A DNA stretch of 64,000 nucleotides from Oxobacter pfennigii (GCF_001317355.1 NZ_LKET01000026.1:1-64000); one strand, 5' to 3'; counted from the stretch's first letter, positions 1 through 10,579 are shown. A program made the numbers and translations. Notes: a model not told the origin generated them from the sequence alone.

Positions 1-1
1 G

Positions 2-1409
<1,408 letters not shown>

Positions 1410-1420
1410 ATCAAAAATAT

Positions 1421-1446
1421 AAGAGGTCTGGAGTTCCAGGCCTCTT
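1421..1446 (+). terminator. Rho-independent terminator, probably bidirectional
   Basis: An 11-bp stem (AAGAGGTCTGG with CCAGGCCTCTT, one G-T pair) and a 4-base loop lie 12 bases after the collagen-like gene. AT-rich sequence follows on both sides, and the convergent DegV gene ends at 1475, so it may serve both genes. Confidence 0.8.
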
Positions 1447-1474
1447 ATTTATATATAATGAAATATTTATTTTT

Positions 1475-2326
1475 TTACTTTGTCATAAAAAACACACCTA
1501 AAGTATTGGGGCCGCAGTGAGAAGAAATGGTACAGCCGGCTCTTGAAACGTATATTTCCTTAAAATCGTATATTTCCTTCATGGTATCACTTACAAAATT
1601 TATTCTCTCTTCTGATATACCCGAATGTGCAATATAAGCTTTATCAGTTCTTATGTTAGTATACTGGTTTAATTTATCTAAAGTATAGTGTCTTAATACT
1701 TTGTCTAGAGAACCTCTGTATTTTTTCCCTACGCTCATTTTTCCGCTGGTGTTATCGACCTCTATACAGGGTTTTATATTGAGTATATTTGCCCCTAAGG
1801 CAGCTATGGCAGAACACCTTCCCCCCTCATAAAGATAAGTAAGGTTATCTACTATAAAGCTTGCATGGCTTTTAGTCCTTAAATCCATTATTTCCTGTTG
1901 AATTTGAGATGCCGGCATGCCTTGCCCTATGCGTTCTGCAGCTTCTAAAACAAGAAGACCGGTACCTGCAGACAAATTATGAGAATCTATAGGATAAACA
2001 TTTTTAAGCTCTGCCGCCGCAATGCAGCAATTCTGAAATGATGAGGACAGACCGGAACCTATATTTATATGAACTACTTCAAAACCCTCATCAGTCCATC
2101 TCTTAAAGTGGCTTACATACTCGCTGGGATTTGGAGCTGCTGTCTTTGGTAAAATTCGATGCTTTTTATATGTATCATATATGTCATCAGGTGCAATATC
2201 CACGCCGTCATCGTATTGCTTGTCGCCAAGTATGATATGAAGAGGCCGGTAATAAACATTATATTTTTCTCTTAACATCTCACCAAGGTCACACGTGCTA
2301 TCTGCACTTAATATAATCTTTCCCAT
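1475..2326 (-). CDS. DegV family fatty-acid-binding protein
   Basis: A 283-residue DegV-family protein. The N-terminus has the family motif (ADSTCDL), followed by the conserved PSEY and GSGLSSS-like segments and the DTLxYL-like VDNLTYLYEGGR region. DegV proteins bind a fatty acid between two alpha/beta domains; in Firmicutes the FakB members present fatty acid to the kinase FakA. No FakA partner is adjacent. I chose Met at 2326 because GAGGG lies about 8 bases before it, whereas the upstream in-frame ATG at 2341 has no ribosome binding site. Cytoplasmic. Confident on family; substrate unknown. Confidence 0.88.
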   Translation of the reverse strand: MGKIILSADSTCDLGEMLREKYNVYYRPLHIILGDKQYDDGVDIAPDDIYDTYKKHRILPKTAAPNPSEYVSHFKRWTDEGFEVVHINIGSGLSSSFQNCCIAAAELKNVYPIDSHNLSAGTGLLVLEAAERIGQGMPASQIQQEIMDLRTKSHASFIVDNLTYLYEGGRCSAIAALGANILNIKPCIEVDNTSGKMSVGKKYRGSLDKVLRHYTLDKLNQYTNIRTDKAYIAHSGISEERINFVSDTMKEIYDFKEIYVSRAGCTISSHCGPNTLGVFFMTK

Positions 2327-2383
2327 TTTATTTGCCCTCATCTATTTAATAATATTATTTTTAATTAACAGCAAATACATAAT

Positions 2384-2776
2384 TTATGTACTTTTTTTAA
2401 ACTCAGTCCTGCATTTTGGACATGTTATTATTATCTTTCCTTTCCCCTTAGGCACCCACATTCCGATTTGGCAGTTAGGACATTTAAACCTCCTATTGCT
2501 CCTTGATTCTTTGATATAGTGCACTGCTTTTTTAAGCCGGGTATAAACCGGGCTTAAAATTATGGAAAATTTATAATTTTCCATACTGCGCTTATAAGTA
2601 TCTCTTGAAAAAAACCTGAAAATGCTTATGAGCATGGGAATATAACTCAGTAAAACCATAAAGGGCAGCTTAAATGCGTCAGCAAAAAAAGTCAATACAC
2701 ATGAGAATATTACAAGAGCTAATGAAAGCTGATCCCAGCCGTACCTTCCCATCATAAATCTTCTCAGCCAGTCCAT
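2384..2776 (-). CDS. Small membrane protein with C-terminal zinc ribbon
   Basis: 130 residues. Two hydrophobic segments at about residues 18-34 and 38-53 are followed by a basic amphipathic stretch and a C-terminal zinc ribbon with two pairs of cysteines (CPNC at about 99-102 and CPKC at about 118-121). The ribosome binding site AGGAGT lies 7 bases before the ATG. Zinc-ribbon proteins with a short membrane anchor of this kind are common in Clostridia and have no assigned function. It sits between DegV and cardiolipin synthase genes with its own spacing, so no operon role can be inferred. Confidence 0.75.
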   Translation of the reverse strand: MDWLRRFMMGRYGWDQLSLALVIFSCVLTFFADAFKLPFMVLLSYIPMLISIFRFFSRDTYKRSMENYKFSIILSPVYTRLKKAVHYIKESRSNRRFKCPNCQIGMWVPKGKGKIIITCPKCRTEFKKST

Positions 2777-2882
2777 TTTTTATCACTCCTAATTTAATTT
2801 TTTATGAAATCTTAATATGAATTATTGATATAATTCACCATATACATATCTGCAAACCCCTTAATTTCATCATTTAAAAGAT

Positions 2883-4427
2883 TTACATCAATGGTGCAAA
2901 AACGCGCAATACAAAGCGCACCAGTGTCCTATACCACTTGATGTTTTTAAAGTCTTCCATGGTAATCTGATTGCACATTTTTAAAGTATTAAAAAAATCT
3001 TCTCTCATATCAACAATACTGGGTGAATTATACATCCATACACCACATTCAAAGTGCAGGTATAAACTTCTATAATCCATGTTTATAGTACCAACTACTC
3101 CATATTCATTGTCCACTACAAAGGTTTTTGAATGAATAAATCCAGGGATATATTCATAAATTTTTACTCCGCTCTCAACAAGTACTTTATAGTAGGATCT
3201 TGTAACCTCATGAACAAACCATCTATCCCCGCAATAAGGCACAATTATACGTACATCAACTCCTCCTTTAGCAGCTGATGATAAGGCCGTTACCATTTCA
3301 TTATTAATAATTAAATAAGGTGTGGTAATATAAACATATCTTTTGGCTTTGTTGATTAAATTGAGATAAATCGTTTCTCCGACGGATTCATCATCTAATG
3401 GATTATCAGCAAAAGGCTGGACATACCCATCTCTTTCATTAAGATTCTTTACAGTAATGTCATTTTTAAATGTCATAAAATCTTCATCTATTCCCCTTAG
3501 ATAATCCCACATGGACAAAAACATTACGGTAAGGCTCCACACCGCTTCCCCGCTTATCATAATGGCCGAATCCTTCCAATGGCCATGCTTTTCAATCTCA
3601 TTTATATACTCATCCGCTAAGTTAATCCCCCCGGTGAATGCTACACAGCCGTCAATTATTGCAATTTTACGGTGATCCCGGTTATTTATACCAACAGATA
3701 ATATAGGAATGAGGGGATTAAAGATGCAACATTTTATCCCCATGGCTTCAAGCTTTTTATCATATCCATAGGGCAAAGTAAGTATACAACCTATATCGTC
3801 ATAAATGACGCGTACATCTACACCTTTGGATGCCTTTTCAACTAAAATATCCAGTATACTATTCCACATCACGCCTTCCCTGATGATAAAATACTCTAAA
3901 AATATATAATGTTCTGCCTCTTTCAATTCTTCCTTTAATCTTTCAAATTTTATCTCTCCAATGGGAATATATTCAGTTACCGTATTACCATAAGGCGGGC
4001 TATAAGCATAATCCTGTATATATCTTGACTGATTGGCAGCAGTTTCATTTTGCGAACTTATTTCATCCAGTATAAAGCTCCGGGGCGGTAAAGCTGCTAT
4101 CATTTTATCTCCTATGGATTTCATTCTGCGCTTTTTAGCTTTGCTTAGCTTGTTGCCGCCGAAAAAAATATAAAACAATCCACCAAAAATAGGAAACAAT
4201 AATATAGGTATAATCCATGCAATCTTATATGCCGGATTGCCTTTTTTATTTATGATCCATAGCACTGCAATGGCACTGACAAATATACTTGCACCGTAAA
4301 ATAAGACAAAGTATTCTTTAAACCTCAGAATTATTCCTATTAAAACTGAAAGCTGTATTAATACTGCGATGCATATGAAAGCGACTCTGTGGAATAAAAA
4401 TTTTCTTATGAATTTCATATTTTTCAT
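2883..4427 (-). CDS. cls: Cardiolipin synthase (phospholipase D family)
   Basis: 514 residues, the normal length for bacterial cardiolipin synthase, which condenses two phosphatidylglycerols into cardiolipin and glycerol at the membrane. Hydrophobic segments at about residues 15-31, 39-58 and 70-89 form the N-terminal anchor. Two complete HKD catalytic motifs are visible: H252-x-K254-x4-D259 and H432-x-K434-x4-D439, each followed by the GGxN/GTxN segment. Two in-frame ATGs lie at the start (4427 and 4418); the AAAGAG upstream does not decide between them. No operon partner: 60 bases separate it from the downstream GT8 gene. Confidence 0.92.
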   Translation of the reverse strand: MKNMKFIRKFLFHRVAFICIAVLIQLSVLIGIILRFKEYFVLFYGASIFVSAIAVLWIINKKGNPAYKIAWIIPILLFPIFGGLFYIFFGGNKLSKAKKRRMKSIGDKMIAALPPRSFILDEISSQNETAANQSRYIQDYAYSPPYGNTVTEYIPIGEIKFERLKEELKEAEHYIFLEYFIIREGVMWNSILDILVEKASKGVDVRVIYDDIGCILTLPYGYDKKLEAMGIKCCIFNPLIPILSVGINNRDHRKIAIIDGCVAFTGGINLADEYINEIEKHGHWKDSAIMISGEAVWSLTVMFLSMWDYLRGIDEDFMTFKNDITVKNLNERDGYVQPFADNPLDDESVGETIYLNLINKAKRYVYITTPYLIINNEMVTALSSAAKGGVDVRIIVPYCGDRWFVHEVTRSYYKVLVESGVKIYEYIPGFIHSKTFVVDNEYGVVGTINMDYRSLYLHFECGVWMYNSPSIVDMREDFFNTLKMCNQITMEDFKNIKWYRTLVRFVLRVFAPLM

Positions 4428-4487
4428 CTCTTTAATTATTAATACTTAAATGTTTGCCTGGGATTATGCTGGAAATTTGTAATACTT

Positions 4488-5294
4488 CTAGCTTAATGCC
4501 AGTTTTTCATAGTGTTTGTATAAAGAATGAAATTTACCGCTATAATTTCTTTTCCAGGGTTTCTTCTTTCCGCAAAAGTGAAGTATGACTGTGTTTCGTA
4601 TGACATGGTCCATATCCCACACCCTGTTACTTCTGATCTTATAATATGTGTAGTATCTTGCATCATAGTTATATAGTTTTTCGTCCAGACTTTTTATCTT
4701 CTTCGAATATAGAGCATTTAATATATCTTGATCCGGCATAATCAATTTGGACTTATTTTTTTCTGCAAACTTGTAAATGGACTGCTCATCAACGAGTTGT
4801 CTTTGAAGCTCCAGATTCATCAAAAGCACTCCTGAATTGTAGTATGCATCTATTTCATAGGGATTTAACCTGAGTCTGTTTATCTCTTTAATAGAAATAA
4901 CATCATGATATGCGGCAGCATACAAAAAACCTTTAATATCCATATAATAGAGATCCCTTATGGGATTGATTACTAAAATATCGGGGTCCAAATATAATAT
5001 TTTGTCAAGGTTTTGAGGTAAAAATTTAAATGCCAGTAGGCGATAATACATTTCTTTGGTATAATGGAGAACAACTGGTGCATTTTCAAAATAGCTGTCA
5101 TCAATAGTAATTACTATTAATTGACTGCCATGTAATCTGATATAGCTGTTTAAATCATCCAATTCCTCATCTTTAATACTGGAATGTATCAAATAGATTG
5201 AAAAGCTTTCTTCCTGATTATTTATAAAAAGTGATTTTAGCATGATTTTTAAAGGCTTTATATAATTCGAATTCAAAGTAACAAGTATATTCAT
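4488..5294 (-). CDS. Family 8 glycosyltransferase
   Basis: 268 residues. The N-terminal nucleotide-sugar domain shows the GT8 pattern, with the metal-binding DxD as D103-P-D105 in ILYLDPDILV, a YYNSGVLLMNL segment, a PDQDILN segment and a C-terminal HFCGKKKPW histidine-lysine motif. GT8 enzymes are retaining transferases that use UDP-glucose or UDP-galactose; bacterial members build surface glycans or resemble general stress protein A. No signal peptide is seen, so it should act on the cytoplasmic side. The acceptor is unknown. The ribosome binding site is a GGGGGA run 9 bases before the ATG. Confidence 0.85.
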   Translation of the reverse strand: MNILVTLNSNYIKPLKIMLKSLFINNQEESFSIYLIHSSIKDEELDDLNSYIRLHGSQLIVITIDDSYFENAPVVLHYTKEMYYRLLAFKFLPQNLDKILYLDPDILVINPIRDLYYMDIKGFLYAAAYHDVISIKEINRLRLNPYEIDAYYNSGVLLMNLELQRQLVDEQSIYKFAEKNKSKLIMPDQDILNALYSKKIKSLDEKLYNYDARYYTYYKIRSNRVWDMDHVIRNTVILHFCGKKKPWKRNYSGKFHSLYKHYEKLALS

Positions 5295-5366
5295 ATTAAT
5301 TATCCCCCCAGTTTACCAGAGACATCATGCAAAATTTACATTTATATATTTTTATCTAACCCTTTA

Positions 5367-5819
5367 TTAATTCTTACCGGCAGAAACGATGTTTTGCATC
5401 AAATCATTGAGCTTTTTAATTCCGCTGATTATGTCGTCAAAGGTTTCTTCTGCCTTTTCGTCGATATTTTGCAGTATCTTTTCATTTAAGAATTTGTCCA
5501 TTCTCGATACAATCTCATTGCCCTTTTGTGTAAGCGCTACCGTAACCACCCTCTCGTCCTGTTGATTTCTTACTCGTTTAAGCAGGTCCATATGCTCTAA
5601 TTTTTTGCACATGGAAGATATATTTGCTCCGGCAACATATATCCCTTCAGCCAGGCTTCCGATACTATGGGATTCATATTTATATAATTCCATGAGTATT
5701 CTTACCTGGAGCATTGTCAATCCATATTGCTCGCATAAAGGACTAAAGATTTTATTTGTATTCTCATTAATTTTTCTCGTATAATCCCAGATGATATTTT
5801 TAAATTCGGAAATGTTCAT
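5367..5819 (-). CDS. MarR family transcriptional regulator
   Basis: 150 residues with the MarR winged-helix layout: helical dimerisation ends and a central DNA-binding region at about residues 35-100 (LTMLQVRILMELYKY, SIGSLAEGIYVAGANISSMCKKLE, RVRNQQDERVVTVALTQKG). The DxRxxxV wing signature is present as DERVVTV. The ribosome binding site GGAGG is 6 bases upstream of the ATG. A perfect palindrome lies 11 bases before the start codon and is a plausible autoregulatory operator. The gene upstream on the other strand is the BclA-like protein at 6119; whether MarR controls it is not shown. Confidence 0.88.
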   Translation of the reverse strand: MNISEFKNIIWDYTRKINENTNKIFSPLCEQYGLTMLQVRILMELYKYESHSIGSLAEGIYVAGANISSMCKKLEHMDLLKRVRNQQDERVVTVALTQKGNEIVSRMDKFLNEKILQNIDEKAEETFDDIISGIKKLNDLMQNIVSAGKN

Positions 5820-5830
5820 GGCAGACCTCC

Positions 5831-5872
5831 ATAAAATATATATTTTATATATAATATATTTTATATATAATA
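5831..5872. promoter_or_regulatory. AT-rich palindrome and tandem repeat before the MarR gene
   Basis: Bases 5831-5848 are a perfect 18-bp palindrome (ATAAAATATATATTTTAT), overlapping an exact 16-bp tandem repeat (TATTTTATATATAATA at 5841-5856 and 5857-5872). The position just upstream of the MarR ribosome binding site fits a MarR autoregulatory operator; this is inference. Confidence 0.45.
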
Positions 5873-6062
5873 GTCAATATATAAATTACCTGAATTATAA
5901 TAAAAATATTCGGCCTTCAAAAGAAAATACACATTTTTTCATTTTCGACATAAAATATAACGAAAGTATGACACCCTTGATAGCCACTATCAGAACATTA
6001 TACCTGGAGATATTAATATTAAATAAGATATACATAACTGTCCTTTATAACAATTTATACAT

Positions 6063-6090
6063 CACGATAGTCAGAAAAAGTCATACCGTA
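6063..6090 (+). promoter_or_regulatory. Predicted sigma-K promoter of the BclA-like gene
   Basis: CAC at 6063-6065, a 16-base spacer and CATACCGTA at 6082-6090 match the sporulation sigma-K pattern (AC at -35, CATANNNTA at -10). The start codon of the BclA-like gene is 28 bases further on, with GGGAG between. Mother-cell sigma-K expression is what an exosporium gene should have. Confidence 0.6.
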
Positions 6091-6118
6091 TATATAAATG
6101 TTGAAAGGGAGAACAGTC

Positions 6119-7090
6119 ATGAACACAGCACTTCAAATTAACCTGCAGGTAGCAGAACAAATATTGGCCGGCAGTAATGTGATTTTTGATACAACTGCAT
6201 ATTCTTATGGAAATATTAACTATGACAGCTCCACAGGTATCATAGCCTTAAACGAAACAGGCAGATATCAAATCAATTGGTGGGTTGCAACTCAGTCATC
6301 CACCTCAGTAGATGGAGTTGTATTCGCCGTTTCTTCTTCTGAAGGAGATTTTTTAATAGGAAATTCTCCAAACAAAACCGGATTGGTTTATGGGGCAGGA
6401 ATTATAGAAGTATCCTCGGCTCCTGTTACGATTTCTTTAATAAACACCAGCATGAGTACCGCTTATTATGCAGCACAGGTCCCGTTAAAAGCAATGCTGG
6501 TAATATCTCAGAGCATGACTCCGGATGATACGCAATGCCTTGCCATAAACCAACTATCCAACATTCTTTTGCAGATGATCTCATCCTACTCCAGCACCAC
6601 CTGGTCGGTGTTTTCTAATTCTCTGGCTTCTTATTCAGGCGTGCCGCTTGATTTGTACACGGATCCAAATGCAGCAGGTCCTGGAATTCTGCGTTTAGTG
6701 GACATTAATGATGACTATGAGGCACTGCCCATTACTAACATCACAGCTATTTATCCCGGAGATGGAACAGTATACGACCCAACTTTCACTTATTTGCCCA
6801 CCCCCGTTCCTCTTCCCCAAAGCTGTGATGCCAACACTATTGCGGCAATACAGTCATATCTGCCTCTGGATACCGGCGTAGATATCCGTTTGGGTCCTGC
6901 TATTACAGCCACTGGAAATATCTACCGCAATGAATATGGCGTTCTGGTACTTTCTGATGCAGATGGAAACACTCCGATTTTTATAGCTACCCCACACATC
7001 CTGCGTATATTAACCGACTCTAACCCGATTCAGATGTCAGCATCAAAGAGTATCAGCAAAAAGCCAAGTATTTCTATAAATAATATATGA
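6119..7090 (+). CDS. BclA C-terminal-domain-like spore surface protein
   Basis: 323 residues, no signal peptide. The first 130 residues form a beta-rich domain (FDTTAYSYGNINYDSSTGIIALNETGRYQINWWVA, then TSVDGVVFAV and SAPVTISLINTS) that matches the TNF/C1q-like C-terminal domain of BclA-type exosporium glycoproteins. Here the collagen stalk is absent and the domain is N-terminal, followed by about 190 residues I do not recognise. The start at 6119 is set by GGGAG 7 bases upstream; an earlier in-frame ATG at 6098 lies where the transcript should begin. The sigma-K-like promoter supports spore-coat or exosporium expression. Confidence 0.75.
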   Translation: MNTALQINLQVAEQILAGSNVIFDTTAYSYGNINYDSSTGIIALNETGRYQINWWVATQSSTSVDGVVFAVSSSEGDFLIGNSPNKTGLVYGAGIIEVSSAPVTISLINTSMSTAYYAAQVPLKAMLVISQSMTPDDTQCLAINQLSNILLQMISSYSSTTWSVFSNSLASYSGVPLDLYTDPNAAGPGILRLVDINDDYEALPITNITAIYPGDGTVYDPTFTYLPTPVPLPQSCDANTIAAIQSYLPLDTGVDIRLGPAITATGNIYRNEYGVLVLSDADGNTPIFIATPHILRILTDSNPIQMSASKSISKKPSISINNI

Positions 7091-7242
7091 ATTAGAATAA
7101 CTCAAAATAATGCACCTTTGAAATGAGAACTATATCATAAGGCATAGCTCTCCTAATGCTTGCTATCTCAAGAGCTATGCCCTCCATATTTCTGGCAAAA
7201 TAGTATTCAACTTTTTTATTAAATATGCTATTATAAATTATT

Positions 7243-7908
7243 ATGAAGAATGAAAATAAATCATCTGAAAACAAAAAAAAGATAATATACCATACAACAA
7301 GATTGTTTTACGAAAAGGGCTTTAACAATACATCCTTTGAGGATATTGCTGATTGCTGTAAAATAACCAAGCCTTTGATTACATACCACTTTGGCACCAA
7401 AGCAAATCTGGCAAAGGTCGTTGTTCAAAAGTTCACTGCTGAAATTAAAAATCATATCACCGAGAGGATATATAGAAACTTTGAAAAATATAATCTTCAA
7501 TACAGCACAGCTGCTGAGATTATGATGGTTCATCGTTTATACAATGAAGATAAAAAAGCTCTTTTATTTTTCTGTGAATACATGAACAGCAGCTTTGAAA
7601 ATCAGTTTTCAGGCGGTGTTAACCTTTACAAAATGCATGATAGGCGGTACCACCTGAAAATTGACCGCTCTTCTGACGAGCTCACCATGTTGTCAATTGC
7701 ATCACAATTTTCGGCATTATCTTTAATGTATGCTTATTTCACGGGAAAGCTCAGCTGCACCTTCGAGCAGTTTAGCGATTATGCAGCACGCATACCTTTT
7801 GTTTTCATGCATGTTAAAGAAGAAGAAATAGATGTTATTCTTGCTGAAGCTAAAAATATACTAAATAAATTGAATTTTAAAGTGTGTCCATATTTCAGGA
7901 TTGAATAA
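7243..7908 (+). CDS. TetR family transcriptional regulator
   Basis: 221 residues. The TetR helix-turn-helix is at about residues 10-58 (IIYHTTRLFYEKGFNNTSFEDIADCCKITKPLITYHFGTKANL), followed by a mostly helical ligand domain of unknown specificity. There is no ribosome binding site before the ATG at 7243, only A+T-rich sequence with -10-like hexamers within 20 bases, so a leaderless transcript is possible. The next gene downstream is the corrinoid protein at 8449, more than 500 bases away and beyond a terminator, so control of the methyl-transfer genes is only a guess. Confidence 0.85.
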   Translation: MKNENKSSENKKKIIYHTTRLFYEKGFNNTSFEDIADCCKITKPLITYHFGTKANLAKVVVQKFTAEIKNHITERIYRNFEKYNLQYSTAAEIMMVHRLYNEDKKALLFFCEYMNSSFENQFSGGVNLYKMHDRRYHLKIDRSSDELTMLSIASQFSALSLMYAYFTGKLSCTFEQFSDYAARIPFVFMHVKEEEIDVILAEAKNILNKLNFKVCPYFRIE

Positions 7909-7952
7909 GGCAAGCATCTTAAATGCAGTAAATTATGATGATTTCAGTTTAT

Positions 7953-7978
7953 AGGCTATATATTTATAGCCTTTTTTA
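7953..7978 (+). terminator. Rho-independent terminator after the TetR gene
   Basis: An 8-bp perfect stem (AGGCTATA with TATAGCCT), a 4-base loop and a run of six T. It closes the TetR transcript 45 bases after its stop. Confidence 0.85.
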
Positions 7979-8448
7979 TTGTACATTTTTTTCATTAGTA
8001 GTATTTATTTATTGTAATTTTAATGGTATTATATATATGTGACTTTACGTGTAAAGGAATAATTCCGGTATTTTGCTGGCTTTCTGGAAGCATATTCAAA
8101 AGAAATGAAAAATTTCCTATACATAACACCGGCATTATCCTTAAAGTTTTACAGGTTATGACATAACTTTTATAGACATTTTAGTTCCCCAGTTCGATAT
8201 GTAATTTATGAAATTTTTGGATTCCGCTGTTTGCTTATCATTTTGCTTTGGCATATACAAACAGCAGATATACAAAAATTTTAGTGTCTTATGCATTCCA
8301 AGGTATATTCTTTTCCGAAAATGATATATAAATGAACAAGTTAATAAAGTTATAAGTCAATCCCTAATTAAATTCAGCGGTATATTATGAGGCAAAGTCA
8401 ATAACTTTGACCGCATTAATATAAATGTATTAAAAGGAGGAAATTAAA
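7979..8448 (+). promoter_or_regulatory. Long leader region of the corrinoid protein gene with two foldback structures
   Basis: 470 bases without a gene. One nested hairpin spans 8211-8281: AAATTTTTG (8211-8219) pairs with CAAAAATTT (8273-8281) and GCTGTTTG (8226-8233) with CAAACAGC (8258-8265). A second spans 8377-8414: GCGGT/ACCGC outside and CAAAGT/ACTTTG inside. The GCCACTG core expected of a cobalamin riboswitch is not visible. The leader may be regulatory RNA, but no known class is recognised. Confidence 0.4.
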
Positions 8449-9075
8449 ATGTCAAAAATTGATGAAGTAAAAGCTGGCGTCGCAGCCGGTAAAACCAAAG
8501 TTGTTCCTGGTTTAGTACAGGAAGCATTGAACGAAGGACAAGCAGCAACTGCTATCCTTGAAGCAATGGTTGAAGCTATGGGAGTAGTAGGTGACAAATT
8601 CTCATCAGGAGAAATATTTGTTCCCGAAATGCTTGTTGCAGGTAAAGCAATGCAAAAAGGGGTAGAAGTTTTAAAACCTGTTCTTGCAGGTGAAGGTTCA
8701 GTTTCCCTTGGAAAATGCATAATAGGAACTGTTGCAGGAGACCTTCATGATATCGGCAAGAACCTTGTTGCTCTTATGATAGGCAGCGCAGGTTTCGATG
8801 TTATCGACCTTGGTGTTGATGTCACAAAAGAAAAATTTATTGAAACAATAAAAGCAAATCCTGATGTAAAAGTAGTAGCTTGCTCAGCACTTTTGACAAC
8901 AACTATGCCGGCTATGAAAGAAACAGTAGAGGCAATTAAAGCCAGCGGTTTAACAGGATTCAAGGTATTAGTAGGCGGAGCACCTATCACTCCTGAATTT
9001 GCATCCTCAATCGGAGCTGACGCTTATGCCCGTGACGCAGGCGGAGCTGCTGTTAAAGCTAAAGAACTGGTTTAA
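8449..9075 (+). CDS. Corrinoid (methyl carrier) protein, MtaC/MtbC/MtmC family
   Basis: 208 residues, the full length of a methyltransferase corrinoid protein. The N-terminal half (about 1-85) is the helical cap domain with the family motif FVPEML; the C-terminal half is the Rossmann-like B12 domain with D98-L-H100-D-I-G103, where H100 is the lower axial cobalt ligand, followed by SALLTTTM and VGGAP. It shuttles a methyl group between a substrate-specific methyltransferase and a second methyltransferase. A strong AAGGAGG precedes the ATG. It heads a cluster with a transporter and a UroD-family protein. The methyl donor is not known; no MttB/MtgB-type enzyme lies beside it. Confidence 0.93.
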   Translation: MSKIDEVKAGVAAGKTKVVPGLVQEALNEGQAATAILEAMVEAMGVVGDKFSSGEIFVPEMLVAGKAMQKGVEVLKPVLAGEGSVSLGKCIIGTVAGDLHDIGKNLVALMIGSAGFDVIDLGVDVTKEKFIETIKANPDVKVVACSALLTTTMPAMKETVEAIKASGLTGFKVLVGGAPITPEFASSIGADAYARDAGGAAVKAKELV

Positions 9076-9205
9076 TATTTAATTTATAATTTCCATGCAG
9101 CACTTATAGTGTAAGTATTGTGGCATTAATTACCTTTGTTATCACAGCAATATATGGTTATAATTGGTATTTCTATATAATCATAATGTGACGGAGGAAT
9201 GAGAT

Positions 9206-10579
9206 ATGTCAAAACTCAAATCATCTGAAATTAATGCTTATGCCTTCTATAGTTTTGCTTCCAGTTTAGCTTTTGCTATACCTATGAGTTATCTAACAAT
9301 TTTCATGACGGAAAATCTTCTCTACAGCGCAGCACTCATGGGAACTACCTTATTAATTGCCCGTGCCATTGACTTTGTTATCGGTCTTATTGCAGGCAGC
9401 GTAGTTTCAAAGACAAATTTTAAGTGGGGAAAGTACCGTTCATGGCTGATCATTTTGCGTTTTGTGGTCTTTTTTGGTATCGTAATTCAATTTATAGATA
9501 CATCTAAGCTTCCTACTTATACCAAAATGATAGTAACAATTTTAGGATATGGTATGCTGCACTTTTCTATGAACTTTATACAAACAGCACAGTATGGTGT
9601 TCTCTCGGCAATGGCAGGCAGCGACATGGAGGACAGAGACAAGCTTTCCATAAGGGGTACTCAGTGGATGGCGGCCGGCAATATACTGGTATCGGCCATA
9701 ACTCTTCCTTTCATACAGGCTATAACGCCATACGTTGGCAGTTCGAATGCATATACAATTGCTGCAACATTGTTTGGGTTGGTTTTAGTTGTAGGCAATA
9801 TGATGCTGTCAAAAGCGGCAGCGCCCTATGATATTCCTCAACCAAAGGACACAGCCACCAATGTTGTTTCTACAAAGATATCAGATTTAGTTAAATCTGT
9901 TGCTACAAACAGCCAGCTCCTGGTATATATAACAGCAAGTTCATTATTCAATATCGGTCTAATGACATTCAACGGCATTTTAGCTTACTATTTTATGTAT
10001 GTACTGGGTAATTTCCTATTAATGTCACTGGCTATGACAATAACCACAGCCTTTGGCCTGGTGGCCAGTATAATAGGGCCCAAAATCGGCAGAAAACTTG
10101 GGAAAAAGAATGCCATGGTATATGGATTGCTTATTTATGCAGCCGGAAATTTATGCATTTCTTTCTTTGCAAAAGGCTCCTTGGTTGTATATATAATTTT
10201 TTCTTGTATCAGTGCAGTGGCTATGTATTTTTTCCAGGCTTTCGGACCCCTCTACGTTCTGGATGCAGGAGAATACGGGTTTTATAAAACCGGTAAGGAC
10301 TATCGTGCTATGGCAACAGGATTGTTTACAATGCCATTTAAAATCGGCTTTGCTCTTGGCGGAGCTGTCTCAGGTTACGGCCTTGCAATTATAGGCTATA
10401 CAGCCGGCATGACACCTACTCCACAGTTTGTTGACAAATTTATGCTGCTCTTAGGCGGTATACCGGCAGCCTTTTATGTAGTTGCAGCTGTGCTGATGAT
10501 TGTAGGGTATAAAATAACTGACGAAGATGCTGCCAAGTATGCAGCTGCTAATATTGAAAGATTGGCAAAAACAAGCTAG
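9206..10579 (+). CDS. GPH-family (MFS) cation symporter
   Basis: 457 residues with about 12 hydrophobic segments and the glycoside-pentoside-hexuronide:cation symporter layout: an N-terminal NAYAFYSFASSLAFAIP segment, the RAIDFVIGLIAGSVVSKTNFKWGKYRSW loop after TM2-3, and a C-terminal EYGFYKTGKDYRA loop. GPH proteins import sugars or related solutes with Na+ or H+. Here the position between a corrinoid protein and a UroD-family methyltransferase, with short gaps and strong ribosome binding sites (CGGAGGA), suggests it brings in the methylated substrate of that pathway. That substrate assignment is inference. A second GPH gene at 30056-31429 sits in a similar setting. Confidence 0.85.
   Translation: MSKLKSSEINAYAFYSFASSLAFAIPMSYLTIFMTENLLYSAALMGTTLLIARAIDFVIGLIAGSVVSKTNFKWGKYRSWLIILRFVVFFGIVIQFIDTSKLPTYTKMIVTILGYGMLHFSMNFIQTAQYGVLSAMAGSDMEDRDKLSIRGTQWMAAGNILVSAITLPFIQAITPYVGSSNAYTIAATLFGLVLVVGNMMLSKAAAPYDIPQPKDTATNVVSTKISDLVKSVATNSQLLVYITASSLFNIGLMTFNGILAYYFMYVLGNFLLMSLAMTITTAFGLVASIIGPKIGRKLGKKNAMVYGLLIYAAGNLCISFFAKGSLVVYIIFSCISAVAMYFFQAFGPLYVLDAGEYGFYKTGKDYRAMATGLFTMPFKIGFALGGAVSGYGLAIIGYTAGMTPTPQFVDKFMLLLGGIPAAFYVVAAVLMIVGYKITDEDAAKYAAANIERLAKTS

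Noticed and set aside
7092-7274. 60-codon minus-strand frame before the TetR gene
   Set aside because: Overlaps the TetR start and promoter area, has no ribosome binding site and no motif.
8041-8448. Cobalamin riboswitch
   Set aside because: The expected GCCACTG core and overall layout are not visible in this leader.
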